DNA of 64,000 bases, taken from positions 248,001-312,000 of the forward strand of contig NZ_RJJY01000002.1 of assembly GCF_003751085.1 (NCBI RefSeq). Direction: 5' to 3'. The notes below the pieces were generated by a model that worked only from the letters and a program-made list of their open reading frames with translations, was not told the origin of the DNA and made no database searches. Below are positions 33,953 through 43,320 of the stretch, piece after piece. The DNA comes from Micromonospora sp. Llam0 (lineage in GTDB: Bacteria > Actinomycetota > Actinomycetes > Mycobacteriales > Micromonosporaceae). Numbering within the stretch: the stretch's first letter is position 1; each line of letters opens with the position of its first letter. Made by a program: the position numbers and the translations under genes.

Positions 33953-34650
33953 CACGGCGTGACCGGGGTGAGGGCGGCGAGCAGGTCCGCCGAGTCGGTG
34001 ACCCAGCCGAAGATGCCGCCCTGCGCGGCGATCATCTCCAGGCCGACCGAGTGGAACCGGGGGAAGTACGACCCGACGCAGTCGGCCAGCACCAGGCACT
34101 CGTAGCCGCGGTCGTTGGCCTCCCGGACCGTGGTGTGCACGCAGACCTCGGTGGTCACCCCGGTGACCAGCAGGCTGGTGATCGACCGCTCGGCGAGCAG
34201 GCCGTCCAGCTCGGTGGCGTAGAAGGCGCCCTTGCCCGGTTTGTCGATCACCAGCTCGCCGCCGACCGGCGCGAGCTCGTCGACGATGTCGTGGCCGTAC
34301 TCGCCACGGATCAGGATCCGACCGAACCGACCGGGGTCGCCGATCCGCCGGCTCGGCCCGCCCCGCCGCAGCTTCGCCGACGGGCAGTCGGACAGGTCCG
34401 GCAGGTGCCCTTCCCGGGTGTGCACGATGGTCAGGCCGGTCGCGCGGGCGGCGGCGAGCACCCGCCGCAGCGGAGCGATGGTACGGCGCAGCTGCGTGAC
34501 GTCGTTGCCGAGGCTCTCGCCGAATCCGCCCGGCTCCAGGAAGTCGCGCTGCATGTCGATGACGAGCAACGCGGTGGTGGCCGGCTCGAAGGTGTACGTG
34601 GCTGGCCGGGCCGGTACCCGCACCGGCTGCTCCGCCGCCGGACCGTTCAC
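33952..34650 (-). CDS. Isochorismatase-family cysteine hydrolase, copy 1
   Basis: 232 residues of the family that includes biuret hydrolase, N-carbamoylsarcosine amidase and nicotinamidase. The triad is visible: Asp in [10 protein letters not shown], Lys in [13 protein letters not shown] and Cys in [12 protein letters not shown]. It shares these blocks and [11 protein letters not shown] with the next upstream gene, so the two are paralogues. The GTG at 34650 overlaps the upstream stop by four bases. A linear amide such as biuret or a carbamoyl compound is a likely substrate, which is inference. Confidence 0.88.
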   Translation of the reverse strand: MNGPAAEQPVRVPARPATYTFEPATTALLVIDMQRDFLEPGGFGESLGNDVTQLRRTIAPLRRVLAAARATGLTIVHTREGHLPDLSDCPSAKLRRGGPSRRIGDPGRFGRILIRGEYGHDIVDELAPVGGELVIDKPGKGAFYATELDGLLAERSITSLLVTGVTTEVCVHTTVREANDRGYECLVLADCVGSYFPRFHSVGLEMIAAQGGIFGWVTDSADLLAALTPVTP

Positions 34651-35336
34651 CGCCCGGTCGCCGCGATCACGTCGTCGGCGGTGGCCACCGCGCCGAAGAC
34701 CCCGCCCTGCATGGTCACCATCTTCAGGGCGGCGGTGTGGTTGCCCGGATCGGTGGCGCCGGTGCAGTCGGCGAGGATCAGGCACTCGTAGCCGCGGTCG
34801 TTGGCTTCCCGCATCGTCGTGTGCACGCAGACGTCGGTGGTGATCCCGGTGAGCAGCAGGTGGGTGATCCCGTGGGTACGCAGCACCAGGTCCAGGTTGG
34901 TGGCGTAGAAGGCGCCCTTGCCCGGCTTGTCGACGATCACCTCGCCGTCGACCGGGGCGGCCTCGGGCACGATTTCCCAGCCCGGCTCGCCCTTGATCAG
35001 GATGCGGCCGCACGGCCCGGGCCCGCCGATCTCGGCGCCGATCCGGGCCGACCGCCACTTCTTGTTGGCCGGCAGGTCGGACAGGTCGGGGGCGTGACCC
35101 TCGCGGGTGTGCACCACCAGCATGCCGAGGGAGCGGGCGTGCGCCAGCAGCCGGGCGGTGGCCGGCAGGCCGGCCCGGGTCAGGCCGATGTCGTAGCCCA
35201 TGGCGTCGACGTACCCGCCGGGGCCGCAGAAGTCGGTCTGCCAGTCGATGCAGAGCAGCGCGGCCCGCTCGACCGGTACGGTTCCGTCGTACGGCCAGGC
35301 GTAGGGGTCCGCCTTGACCGGGCCGATCAGGGCCAT
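34647..35336 (-). CDS. Isochorismatase-family cysteine hydrolase, copy 2
   Basis: 229 residues; the catalytic Asp is in [10 protein letters not shown], the Lys in [12 protein letters not shown] and the Cys in [26 protein letters not shown] near the start resembles biuret and carbamoyl hydrolases. It is the first gene of a three-gene operon that ends with an AtzH-like gene and is preceded by a GntR regulator gene. GGAGG lies six bases before the ATG. Confidence 0.9.
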   Translation of the reverse strand: MALIGPVKADPYAWPYDGTVPVERAALLCIDWQTDFCGPGGYVDAMGYDIGLTRAGLPATARLLAHARSLGMLVVHTREGHAPDLSDLPANKKWRSARIGAEIGGPGPCGRILIKGEPGWEIVPEAAPVDGEVIVDKPGKGAFYATNLDLVLRTHGITHLLLTGITTDVCVHTTMREANDRGYECLILADCTGATDPGNHTAALKMVTMQGGVFGAVATADDVIAATGR

Positions 35337-35353
35337 CGCGCCTCCTTCGTCAA

Positions 35354-35378
35354 TACAGTCGATTGTCGACCGAACTGT
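35354..35378. promoter_or_regulatory. Candidate GntR operator upstream of the hydrolase operon
   Basis: TACAGTCGATTGTCGACCGAACTGT, broken by a few mismatches, contains nested dyads: ACAGT with ACTGT outside and TCGA-TTG-TCGA inside. FCD-type GntR proteins often bind TTGTCGACAA-like sites, of which ATTGTCGACC is a near match. It lies 18 bases before the first hydrolase gene. Confidence 0.4.
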
Positions 35379-35456
35379 TTCCGGAAGCGTCTTCCCTGGT
35401 AACGAACGTGTGACGTGATCACTGGTCGGGCCGGCCCGAGGCGGTCACCGGTCGGC

Positions 35457-36122
35457 TCAGCTCAGATAGGTACGGGCACCGTGCTCAGCCAGCTCACGGA
35501 GCACCTCCGTCGGATCCCCCGCCTCGATCGCGGCGAGCAGCCGCTCGTGCCGGTGCACCCCGTCGACCGGCTGCGCCACCTCAGCCTCCCGCCGCAGATT
35601 GATCGCCATGTACAGCTGGAGCTTCAACAGCACCGACTCGTACACCCCGGTGAGCTGCCGGTTGCCGGCCAGGCCGACCAGCTCTACGTGAAACCGCCGA
35701 TGCGCCTCGGCGACCCGCAGCCGGTCACCGACCGTGGTGGCCAGCCGCATCTGGTCGACTGCGGCCCGCAGGCCACCGAGGGCGCTGTCCCGGCGTACCG
35801 GCAGCGCCGCCTCCACCGCGTGCCGCTCCAGGAGGTCGCGCACGGCGTACAGTTCCTGGACGTCGCGGTCGGACAAGGTCGCCACCCGCACCCCACGCCG
35901 TGGTACGTGCTCCACCAGGCCCTGCTCGGCGAGGAGCCGCAGCGCCTCGCGCAGCGGCGCCCGGCTGATGCCCAGCCGGCGGGTCAGATGCTCCTCGACG
36001 AGCCGTTCCCCCGGGTCGGTTTTGCCGCTGAGGATCTCGCGACGCAGCCGTCGCACCGCCAACTCCACCAGGCTGAGGCTCTCCAGCTCACCATCCACCG
36101 ACGATGCGGCCACGTCGCTCAC
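35457..36122 (-). CDS. GntR-family regulator with FCD effector domain
   Basis: 221 residues. The winged helix at about 15-80 includes GERLVEEHLTRRLGISRAPLREALRLL with a break at the turn; the FCD domain follows, with the metal-binding type DxxxH and H residues in AHRRFHVEL and GVHRHERLLAAI. It is about 120 bases upstream of the hydrolase operon, on the same strand, and probably controls it in response to a carboxylate or ureide. The GTG at 36122 was chosen because longer frames only add low-complexity residues. Confidence 0.9.
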   Translation of the reverse strand: MSDVAASSVDGELESLSLVELAVRRLRREILSGKTDPGERLVEEHLTRRLGISRAPLREALRLLAEQGLVEHVPRRGVRVATLSDRDVQELYAVRDLLERHAVEAALPVRRDSALGGLRAAVDQMRLATTVGDRLRVAEAHRRFHVELVGLAGNRQLTGVYESVLLKLQLYMAINLRREAEVAQPVDGVHRHERLLAAIEAGDPTEVLRELAEHGARTYLS

Positions 36123-36205
36123 CCCGTCGAGTCTGCCACCCGCGGCCCGGAAACCGGATTCCCGGCCCAGGCAACCGCCCTGGACGGGCCGGACCCGCCG
36201 ACGTA

Positions 36206-36760
36206 TCAGTGTGGGGTGTGCGCCTCGGCCATCACCCGCAGCTCGTCGGCGTCGGCCGCGCCGACCACCAGCACACTGTGCTGCGGCGCCAGCCACACCA
36301 GTGCGCGTTCGCCGGGCCGGGCCGCGTACCGCTGCCAGGTCGTCGCCCCGATCGCCACGTCGCCCTGCGGCTGCGCGGTCGCGGTCAGCTCCGCCACCAG
36401 CAGCTCTGGTGCCGGCCGCGAACTCTGCACCACCTGGACGGCGGCGCCGGCCGGGGTGACATAGCCCACCCGCAGCGTCGGGCCGTCCGCCGCCGACGCC
36501 GGCCGGAAGACCGCGCTCACCGCGACCCAGTCCGGTCCGAGGCCGTCCGGCGAGCGCACCGGGAACTCGCCCGCCGCGCCGGCCTGCTCGTACGCCGGCC
36601 CGGGGTCGACCGCCACCGGGTCGTCGGCACCGAGGAAGACCCGGTAGAACCCGAAGACCAGCAGGATCGGCACCAGCAGGACGAGCAGCGACAGGGTGAT
36701 GTCCTTCGGGGTGCGTTCGGCCCGGTCGCGCGCCGGTCTCGCCGGCCCGGTCGTCTCCAT
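36206..36760 (-). CDS. DUF4245 membrane-anchored protein
   Basis: 184 residues: a short charged N-terminus, one membrane helix (about 22-43) and an extracytoplasmic domain with FPVRSPDGLGPDWVAVSA and RVGYVTPAGA. This fits DUF4245, which in actinobacteria is regularly found divergent from glpX, as here. GGGAGG precedes the ATG at 36760. Function is unknown. Confidence 0.85.
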   Translation of the reverse strand: METTGPARPARDRAERTPKDITLSLLVLLVPILLVFGFYRVFLGADDPVAVDPGPAYEQAGAAGEFPVRSPDGLGPDWVAVSAVFRPASAADGPTLRVGYVTPAGAAVQVVQSSRPAPELLVAELTATAQPQGDVAIGATTWQRYAARPGERALVWLAPQHSVLVVGAADADELRVMAEAHTPH

Positions 36761-36928
36761 CCGCCCATCCTCCCAGTTCGCCAGCGCGGACCGACGCACG
36801 GCCGGGCCGCTCCGCGACCACCCCGCGACCACCTGGCACCGTCGTGACGTGCCAGGATTCCCTCAGGACCGGAGCTGGCGACGCCGTGCTCCGGGATGCG
36901 CCCCGCACCGTCGCGAGGAGGAGCACCG

Positions 36929-37963
36929 ATGACTGGGACCGGCACCCGCAGCCCGCAGAATCTCGACCGTAACCTGGCCCTGGACCTGGTCCGGGTGACC
37001 GAAGCCGCGGCGATGGCCGCCGGCCGGTGGGTGGGTCGGGGAGACAAGGAAGGCGGCGACGGCGCCGCGGTCGACGCGATGCGCAAACTGATCAACTCGA
37101 TCCAGATGCGTGGCGTCGTCGTGATCGGCGAAGGCGAGAAGGACAACGCCCCGATGCTGTTCAACGGTGAACGGGTCGGTGACGGCTCCGGGCCGGAGGT
37201 CGACGTCGCGGTCGACCCGATCGACGGCACCACCCTGATGAGCAAGGGCATGCCGAACGCTCTCGCGGTGCTGGCGGTGGCGGAGCGGGGCGCCATGTTC
37301 GACCCCAGCGCGGTCTTCTACATGGAGAAGCTGGCGGTCGGCCCGGACTGCGCCGACGTCATCGACATCGAGGCCGGGGTGCGGGAGAACCTGCGGCGGA
37401 TCGCCCGGGTCAAGAAGTCGAGCGTCTCCGACGTGACGGTGAGCATCCTCGACCGGCCCCGCCACACCGAACTGGTGCAGGAGATCCGCGACGCCGGTGC
37501 CCGGATCCGGTTCCTGTCCGACGGTGACATCGCCAGCGCGATCTCGGCGGCCCGCGAGGAGTCCGACGTCGACGTGCTGATGGGCATCGGCGGCACCCCG
37601 GAGGGGATCATCGCCGCCTGCGCGCTGAAGTGCATGGGCGGCGCGATGCAGGCCAAGCTCTGGCCACGCGACGACGCGGAGCGGGACAAGGCCGTCGCCG
37701 CCGGACACGACCTGGGCCGGGTGCTGCGCACCGACGATCTGGTGACCGGCGACAACTGCTTCTTCGTCGCCACCGGGGTCACCTCGGGTGACCTGCTGCA
37801 CGGGGTGCGGTACCGCTCGGGTGGGGCGTACACCCAGTCGATCGTGATGCGCTCCAAGAGCGGCACGATCCGGGTGATCGACTCGCATCACCGGTTGGAG
37901 AAGCTGGCGCTGTACTCGGCGGTCGACTTCGACGGCCGGCCGATCGCCGAGCTCGACCTCTGA
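36929..37963 (+). CDS. glpX: Class II fructose-1,6-bisphosphatase
   Basis: 344 residues. The metal and substrate sites [11 protein letters not shown] and [11 protein letters not shown] are intact, as are [22 protein letters not shown] (two segments) and the C-terminal [15 protein letters not shown]. It dephosphorylates fructose 1,6-bisphosphate in gluconeogenesis and would work with the PEP carboxykinase at 47.5 kb. GAGGAGG lies at the right distance from the ATG at 36929. Confidence 0.97.
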   Translation: MTGTGTRSPQNLDRNLALDLVRVTEAAAMAAGRWVGRGDKEGGDGAAVDAMRKLINSIQMRGVVVIGEGEKDNAPMLFNGERVGDGSGPEVDVAVDPIDGTTLMSKGMPNALAVLAVAERGAMFDPSAVFYMEKLAVGPDCADVIDIEAGVRENLRRIARVKKSSVSDVTVSILDRPRHTELVQEIRDAGARIRFLSDGDIASAISAAREESDVDVLMGIGGTPEGIIAACALKCMGGAMQAKLWPRDDAERDKAVAAGHDLGRVLRTDDLVTGDNCFFVATGVTSGDLLHGVRYRSGGAYTQSIVMRSKSGTIRVIDSHHRLEKLALYSAVDFDGRPIAELDL

Positions 37964-37975
37964 CCCGGGGCGCGG

Positions 37976-38623
37976 TCAGGGCATGGTGAGCGGATCCGGG
38001 TCGTACGGGTCGTAGTCGCGCCGACGGCGGAACAGGATCGCGGCGAGCACCCCGCCGACGAACCCGAAGAGGTGGCCCTGCCAGGAGATCAACGCGTCGG
38101 TCGGCAGGATGCCGACCAACTGCCAGCCGTAGAGCAGGCCGACCAGCAGGACGACGCCGAGGTTCCACCAGGTGCGCTCGACGATGCCGCGCATCAGCAC
38201 CAGACCGAGGTAGCCGAAGACGACCCCGCTGGCGCCGACCACGACGGTGTTCGGCGCGCCGGTGAACCACACGCCGAGCCCGCTGACCAGGATGATCACC
38301 AGGGTGGAGTAGAGGAACCGGCGGACTCCGGCGGCCAGGACGAAGGTGCCGAGCAGGATCAACGGGACGCTGTTGCTGTAGAGGTGGTCGAAGCCGTGGT
38401 GCAGGAACGGGGCGAAGAACACCCCGTCCAGCCCGTCGATACGCCGGGGGATGATGCCGGCGGCCAGATCGAAGCCGGCGCTCAGCCAGACGTCGAACGC
38501 CTCGATGACGAACAGCACCGGGACGACCGCGCACATCGCGACGAACGCCCGGCCGAGCGAGGCGTAGAAGGCCTCGGTGCCGAAGCGGTTCGGGTCACCA
38601 CCGGAGGTCCCCATGTACGCCAT
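37976..38623 (-). CDS. Rhomboid-family intramembrane serine protease
   Basis: 215 residues with about six membrane helices. HHGFDHLYSN is the conserved loop, the nucleophile serine lies in GASGVVFGYLG and the catalytic histidine in WQGHLFGFVGG. It should cleave membrane proteins within the bilayer; targets are unknown. A second ATG three codons later (MGTSGG) is an equal start. The gene faces glpX tail to tail. Confidence 0.92.
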   Translation of the reverse strand: MAYMGTSGGDPNRFGTEAFYASLGRAFVAMCAVVPVLFVIEAFDVWLSAGFDLAAGIIPRRIDGLDGVFFAPFLHHGFDHLYSNSVPLILLGTFVLAAGVRRFLYSTLVIILVSGLGVWFTGAPNTVVVGASGVVFGYLGLVLMRGIVERTWWNLGVVLLVGLLYGWQLVGILPTDALISWQGHLFGFVGGVLAAILFRRRRDYDPYDPDPLTMP

Positions 38624-38687
38624 CTCCTAGTAGCTATCAGGTCCGCGCAACCGACGCCAGCCGACAGCTGGCGAAACCGCACAAAAA

Positions 38688-38731
38688 CACCGGCGGCGGT
38701 ACGGACCTGATGGTCCGTACCGCCGCCGGTG
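38688..38731. terminator. Strong terminator hairpin after the transglycosylase gene
   Basis: A perfect 20-bp stem (38688-38707 with 38712-38731) with a four-base loop TGAT, about 40 bases past the transglycosylase stop on the minus strand. Confidence 0.9.
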
Positions 38732-38768
38732 ACGAGTGCGACAGGTGCTGCCGACGGTCAGGGCCGGA

Positions 38769-39449
38769 TCAGTAGTAGCCGGCGTTCTGTGACTGCTGCC
38801 ACGCGCCACACGGGGTGCTGTAGCGATTCTTGATGTAACCGAGGCCCCACTTGATCTGGGTCGCCGGGTTCGTCTGCCAGTCGGCACCGGCCGAGGACAT
38901 CTTGTTGCCCGGCACCGCCTGGGGGATACCGGTGGCACCGGAGGCCGCGTTGTAGGCCTTGTGGTTCCAGCCGCTCTCCTTGTTCCAGAGCTTGTTCAGG
39001 CAGGCGAACTGGTCGAGGCCCCACCCCTTCTCCAGGGTGAGGGCGCAGCCGATCGCCCGGTTGCCGCTGAACTCGTCGCAGGACTCCGGGATCTCGCCGG
39101 TGTAGGGCACCGTCGCCGCCGGCGGCCGGGCCGCCGCCTCCTGCTGCTTCTGCTGGGTCACCTGCTCCGCCCGCTTGGCCTTGGCCGCCTCGGCCTTGGC
39201 CGTGGCGAGGGCCTTCTCCGTGGCTTCCCGTTCGGCGGTACGGCGTTGCACCGTCATCCGCTGGTGTTCGGCCCGGCGCTGGCGCAGCAGTTCGAGCTCG
39301 ACCTGCTCGGCCTCGGCGGCCAAGCGGGCGTCGCTGATGCGTTGCTGGGTCTCCCGGTCGCTCTCCAGGTAGAACCCGCCGGCGACGCCTGTCACGAGCA
39401 GGCCGACGGCGAGTGCCCGGACACCGAACCGGCTCCACAGCCGACTCAC
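38769..39449 (-). CDS. Secreted lytic transglycosylase-like protein
   Basis: 226 residues from the GTG at 39449, preceded by AAGGGA. One signal-anchor helix (about 9-30), an alanine/glutamate/arginine-rich coiled coil (about 30-115) and a C-terminal SLT-like domain with LNKLWNKESGWNHKAYN (catalytic Glu), GIPQAVPGNKM and IKWGLGYIKNRY. It should cut peptidoglycan between sugars, probably at the cell surface. Such coiled-coil transglycosylases are common in actinobacteria. A CRP-like site lies far upstream at 39771. Confidence 0.9.
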   Translation of the reverse strand: MSRLWSRFGVRALAVGLLVTGVAGGFYLESDRETQQRISDARLAAEAEQVELELLRQRRAEHQRMTVQRRTAEREATEKALATAKAEAAKAKRAEQVTQQKQQEAAARPPAATVPYTGEIPESCDEFSGNRAIGCALTLEKGWGLDQFACLNKLWNKESGWNHKAYNAASGATGIPQAVPGNKMSSAGADWQTNPATQIKWGLGYIKNRYSTPCGAWQQSQNAGYY

Positions 39450-39831
39450 GAAGTGGTCCCTTCGTCGGGGGCAAGGACACGGCGGGCCGGGCCGGTCGGC
39501 ACCGCTCGCGCCCGCGTGGCCGGCCGGCATGAGCGGCCGGCTCGCGGCGGCCGCTGCCAGGTGCGGTGCGACCGTCACGTGCGGTGCGGCGGTGCGGATG
39601 GCCCGGGCACGCCGTGAGCGCCCGACCGGGTGGGTCGTACGTCGGCCGGCCGCGATGGTGGTCGGCTGACGCACCACCACCGACGACCCGGATATCGGTC
39701 GTCGCCGGTGCGCGCGCTCGTCGACCACCATCGCTCACGGTGAGGCTGTTGGGAAACGCGGGACTTTGAATGTGATATTGGTCACGACAATTTTCACCCG
39801 AAAGTGGGGCATAGCCCCGCACCGGGTGGGG
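39450..39831. other. Gene-free region upstream of the transglycosylase
   Basis: 382 bases between two minus-strand genes. The only signal I can defend is the CRP-like site at 39771-39786. I looked for a c-di-AMP (ydaO-type) riboswitch, which often precedes wall hydrolase genes, and found no convincing core. Confidence 0.5.
39771..39786. promoter_or_regulatory. CRP/GlxR-type binding site
   Basis: TGTGATATTGGTCACG matches the TGTGA-N6-TCACA consensus in nine of ten positions. It lies about 320 bases upstream of the transglycosylase start. Actinobacterial Crp proteins control cell-wall hydrolases in several species, which makes this plausible. Confidence 0.55.
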
Positions 39832-41274
39832 TCAGCGCGGGATGTCCTCCAACAGATCAGTAACCATTTCGGCGATGGGAGAACGCTCCGAACGGGTCAG
39901 CGTGACATGGGCGAACAGCGGATGCCCCTTCAGCGCCTCGATCACCGCGGTCACCCCGTCGTGCCGGCCCACCCGCAGGTTGTCCCGCTGCGCGACATCA
40001 TGGGTGAGCACCACCCGGGAGCCCTGTCCGATCCGGGACAGCACGGTGAGCAGGACGTTGCGTTCCAACGACTGGGCCTCGTCCACGATCACGAAGGCAT
40101 CGTGCAGGCTGCGGCCCCGGATGTGGGTCAGCGGCAGCACTTCCAGCATGCCGCGAGCGAGCACCTCCTCCATCACGTTCTCGTGCACCACCGCGCCGAG
40201 GGTGTCGAAGACCGCCTGGGCCCAGGGCGACATCTTCTCCGACTCGGACCCGGGCAGGTAGCCGAGCTCCTGACCGCCGACGGCGTACAGCGGGCGGAAG
40301 ACGACGACCTTCTTGTGCCGGCGCCGTTCCATCACCGCCTCCAAGCCGGCGCACAGGGCCAGCGCCGACTTGCCGGTGCCGGCCCGACCGCCCAGCGAGA
40401 CGATCCCGATCGACTCGTCGAGCAGCAGGTCCAACGCGATCCGCTGCTCGGCGGAGCGGCCGCGCAGCCCGAACGCCTCCCGGTCACCGCGTACCAGCCG
40501 TACCGTCTTGTCGGCCATCACCCGGCCGAGCGCGGCGCCGCCGGTGCCGTGCAGCACCAGGCCGGTGTGGCAGGGCAGCCCGGCGGCGCTGTCCAGGTCG
40601 ACGGCCTCGCCCGCGTACAACTGCTTGACCTGCTCGTCGGTGGACTCCAGCTCGGCCATTCCGGTCCAGGTCGGGTCGCTGGCCTGGCCGTGCCGGTACT
40701 CGTCGGCGACCAGACCGACCGAGGCGGCCTTGACCCGCAGCGGCATGTCCTTGCTGACCAGCACCACGTCCCGGCCCTCCGCGCCCATGCTGAGCGCGAC
40801 CGACAGGATCCGGGTGTCGTTGGACTCGTTGCGGAAGCCCGGCGGCAGTACGTCGGTGTCGGCGTGGTTGAGCTCGACCCGCAACGTGCCGCCCGACTCG
40901 TTGGCCGGCACCGGCTGGTCCAACCGACCGTGGCGGACCCGGAGCTCGTCCAGCATCCGCAGGGACTGCCGGGCGAACCAACCGAGCTCCGGATGGTGCC
41001 GCTTGCCCTCCAGCTCCGAGATGACCACCAGTGGGATCACCACCTCATGCTCGGCGAACCGGTGGAACGCCCCCGGGTCGGACAGCAGGACCGAGGTGTC
41101 CAGGACGTACGCACGAGCGGTGACTGGCGGCTCCGGTTGGGCTGGGCCGGCGGACCGGTCGGCCGGCTCGGACGCGGCGGCGTCCGGGGCTCGGCGGGTC
41201 CGGCTACGGCTGGACGGGACAGTGGCGGCGGTCGGGCCCTGATCGGCCCGGGGGGTGGTACGTCGACTCGTCAC
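39832..41274 (-). CDS. PIN-PhoH protein (PhoH2-type ATPase/RNase)
   Basis: 480 residues. After a disordered N-terminus (1-50) there is a PIN domain with D59 (YVLDTSVLL), E87 (ISELEG) and a further acidic residue in ESNDTRIL. The PhoH ATPase follows, with Walker [11 protein letters not shown] at about 295 and Walker [10 protein letters not shown]. PhoH2 proteins of mycobacteria unwind and cleave RNA. Here no antitoxin-like small gene precedes it. The GTG at 41274 was chosen; longer frames add only low-complexity residues. Confidence 0.93.
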   Translation of the reverse strand: MTSRRTTPRADQGPTAATVPSSRSRTRRAPDAAASEPADRSAGPAQPEPPVTARAYVLDTSVLLSDPGAFHRFAEHEVVIPLVVISELEGKRHHPELGWFARQSLRMLDELRVRHGRLDQPVPANESGGTLRVELNHADTDVLPPGFRNESNDTRILSVALSMGAEGRDVVLVSKDMPLRVKAASVGLVADEYRHGQASDPTWTGMAELESTDEQVKQLYAGEAVDLDSAAGLPCHTGLVLHGTGGAALGRVMADKTVRLVRGDREAFGLRGRSAEQRIALDLLLDESIGIVSLGGRAGTGKSALALCAGLEAVMERRRHKKVVVFRPLYAVGGQELGYLPGSESEKMSPWAQAVFDTLGAVVHENVMEEVLARGMLEVLPLTHIRGRSLHDAFVIVDEAQSLERNVLLTVLSRIGQGSRVVLTHDVAQRDNLRVGRHDGVTAVIEALKGHPLFAHVTLTRSERSPIAEMVTDLLEDIPR

Positions 41275-41702
41275 AGGCCTGCTCCGTCGGGCGTGCACCC
41301 GATCCGCCCGCGATCCGGCTCCACCGGGGCCCGAAGGCACGGGTCGGATGCGGAACCCATGCGACTGCAGGTCCGGACCGTCCGGCTGGCCCGGGACGAC
41401 CCCGGACCATGACTAGACGCTAGCCGCCGGATCCCGACCTCGGCTAGGCGTCAGGGCCGATCTTCGGCCCACACACCGGAGGTGAGCGGGGCAGATGGTG
41501 ATCCGTACCCAGGTCCGACACACGCCGGTCACGCGACAGACACATCCGGGCCGCACAGGCGGCCGGCCGGGATGCGCACCCCCTGCACGCATCCCGGCCG
41601 GGAGGAACTCCGGCGCGGTGACGCCGGGGTTCCCAGGCGGTGTCGCGTCCGCCTCAACACGACACCGCACTCGGGAAAGCTCATCGCTGCGGCCGCAGCC
41701 GG
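41275..41702. other. Gene-free region between PhoH and a small membrane gene
   Basis: 428 bases. Open frames exist on both strands but show no family features. A weak inverted repeat (GACGCTAGCCG at 41416-41426 with CGGCTAGGCGTC at 41441-41452, one bulge) is the only structure seen. Confidence 0.45.
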
Positions 41703-42074
41703 TCAGGGATGTCGGCCGGCCAGCAGTTCCGTCGAGTGCCGGCCACCGGGCCCGCCGAGGCCACCGGTCCCGCCGAGTCCGGGGCCGCCGACGAAGGCCG
41801 CACCGGTGTAGGTGGTGCCCGGACGGACCGCCAGGTCGACCCCGGTGGCCACCGGACGGATCTCCGGACGGGCTGGTTCCGGCAGCACCGACGCGATCGC
41901 GGCCCGGGTCTCCCGGCGCCGCCGGGTCCACGCCCCGCGGTCGCCGTCGAAGTAGCCCTGCCGGTAGCCGAACCGGTAGCCGATCCGGTAGCTGAGCTGG
42001 CCGTGCAGCCGGCCGGCGGCGTAGCTGGCCGAGGCCAGCAGCAACACCAGGAAGACCGCGAAGAACGAGCTCAT
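41703..42074 (-). CDS. Small single-helix membrane protein
   Basis: 123 residues: an N-terminal membrane helix (FFAVFLVLLLASASYAAG), then a tyrosine/arginine-rich stretch with a repeated YRxGYRFGYRQGYFDG pattern, an arginine cluster and a glycine-rich tail. The gene lies 22 bases downstream of the next gene on the same strand. Not recognised; the GC pattern supports coding. Confidence 0.6.
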   Translation of the reverse strand: MSSFFAVFLVLLLASASYAAGRLHGQLSYRIGYRFGYRQGYFDGDRGAWTRRRRETRAAIASVLPEPARPEIRPVATGVDLAVRPGTTYTGAAFVGGPGLGGTGGLGGPGGRHSTELLAGRHP

Positions 42075-42096
42075 CCGGTCGCCCCGATCTCTGGGA

Positions 42097-42477
42097 TCAT
42101 GTCTCCTCCGACTCGAACGACGTCGGGTCGTCGGTGAGCAGCCGATCGATGTCGTCGGTCCGCACCTCTTCGACCAGTTCGACGCTGATCCGGCAACCGC
42201 CCAGCACCACCTCGGCCACCGAGGCCCGCCGGATCTCCCCGCCGGCGTCGTACACCCGCACGCTCAACTCCGGACAGCCGAGGTGCGCCCGCCACGCGTT
42301 CCACTCGGTCCGGTCCCCCACGTTGAGCGACAGGTGACGACACCCCCGGGCCAGGTACAGCCGCCACGGCGCGCTCAGGCCGCCGGCGACGGCGTCCGCG
42401 ATCAGGCCGAAGGCCTGGGCCCGGGTGGCGAGTTCGGTCACCGCACCGTCTCCGTCACGTGTAAGCGACAACTCCAC
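42097..42477 (-). CDS. Conserved-looking hypothetical protein
   Basis: 126 residues, acidic, with no membrane segment. Central WRLYLARGCRHLSLNVGDR and a C-terminal acidic run (VRTDDIDRLLTDDP) are visible but match no family I know. The GTG start and codons 3-8 overlap a 16-bp dyad (42454-42469) that recurs in the promoter region, so the gene may be controlled by the divergent HTH protein. Confidence 0.6.
   Translation of the reverse strand: MELSLTRDGDGAVTELATRAQAFGLIADAVAGGLSAPWRLYLARGCRHLSLNVGDRTEWNAWRAHLGCPELSVRVYDAGGEIRRASVAEVVLGGCRISVELVEEVRTDDIDRLLTDDPTSFESEET
42454..42469. promoter_or_regulatory. Dyad GTCACGTGTAAGCGAC, site 1
   Basis: A GTCAC-N6-GCGAC dyad lying over the first codons of the minus-strand gene. 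It matches site 2 at 42515 in 13 of 16 positions. Confidence 0.5.
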
Positions 42478-42514
42478 TCGCTTAGCGTCTCAAGCACGTG
42501 ACGTAGAGTAAAGC

Positions 42515-42530
42515 GTCACGCGCAAGTGAC
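42515..42530. promoter_or_regulatory. Dyad GTCACGCGCAAGTGAC, site 2
   Basis: A perfect GTCAC-N6-GTGAC dyad in the gap between the divergent genes at 42477 and 42586. A further GTGACG at 42499 pairs with the CGTCAC at 42514. Two similar sites 61 bases apart suggest cooperative binding, perhaps by the HTH protein encoded next to them. Confidence 0.5.
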
Positions 42531-42585
42531 AGCATCATCTTTTCGGGTGATTAGCGCCACCCCGCTTCGTCCTTAGACTGCACCC

Positions 42586-43146
42586 GTGGCACCCCTCGTG
42601 ACAAGGGAAGATTTCCCGACAGAGATTCACAAAGCTCTGTCACAAACGCAGTACAGAAGGCTTCCTGCCCCCAGGAAAAGCGGTGATTCGCCGTACCGTC
42701 GGCCGGTGCCGGACAGCTCCGCCGCGCGGAAGATCGCCTTCGCCGCCTTCGTACGCAAGGCGCTCGCCGACGCGCGCGCGACCCGCGCCTGGACCGGCTC
42801 GGAGGTCTCCCGGCGCACCGGTGTGTCCCGCCAGACCATCAACCGGTGGGTACGCGGCGAGTGGTCCAGCGATCCGGAGGCCGAGCGGGTGGTCTCGTTC
42901 TGCGAAGGACTGGGGATCAGCCCGACGGTCGCGTTCGGCGTACTCGGCTGGGACCGCGCCACCAGTGCCCGGCCGGCGCCCTCGGCACCGCCGATGGACC
43001 CGGACGTGGAGGCGCTGCTCCGTCGGCTGGTCGACCCGAACGTGTCAGATGCGGAGAAGTTTCACATCAGGGAGACGATCCGCTATCTCGCCTACCGGCC
43101 CCCACTGCCGGCCGAACCTCGCAAAGGACCCAAGCGGGCAGGGTAG
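42586..43146 (+). CDS. XRE-family HTH regulator
   Basis: 186 residues. The HTH is at about 60-105: WTGSEVSRRTGVSRQTINRW then RGEWSSDPEAERVVSFCEGLGI. The first 40 residues are poorly conserved in type, so a GTG at 42706 (before PDSSAARKIAFAAF) may be the real start. The C-terminus (VEALLRRLVDPNVSDAEKFHIRETI, in two helices) is typical of a group of actinobacterial regulators found next to small membrane proteins. It may bind the paired dyads upstream. Confidence 0.75.
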   Translation: MAPLVTREDFPTEIHKALSQTQYRRLPAPRKSGDSPYRRPVPDSSAARKIAFAAFVRKALADARATRAWTGSEVSRRTGVSRQTINRWVRGEWSSDPEAERVVSFCEGLGISPTVAFGVLGWDRATSARPAPSAPPMDPDVEALLRRLVDPNVSDAEKFHIRETIRYLAYRPPLPAEPRKGPKRAG

Positions 43147-43320
43147 TTCTCAGATGGCGAAAGAAAGCCGATCAAGCGGCCCGATTCCGTCCCACTTGCA
43201 CGCTGAGTCACGATAGCGTTCCTCTCCGTACTGCTTGGGCTCGTCATCCACGGGGGACGGGACAAGGCCGGACACAGCCCGGACACAGCCCTGCGGGACA
43301 GGAGGGAGGGTCGAAACCCG

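Noticed and set aside
39450..39831. c-di-AMP (ydaO) riboswitch before the transglycosylase gene
   Set aside because: Such riboswitches often precede wall-hydrolase genes, but the conserved GGGAA/GGTGAA core elements are not present in the right order on the minus strand.
41413..41931. 172-residue minus-strand open frame downstream of the small membrane gene
   Set aside because: Overlaps the better-supported gene at 41703-42074 in another frame and is a low-complexity proline/glycine/arginine sequence.
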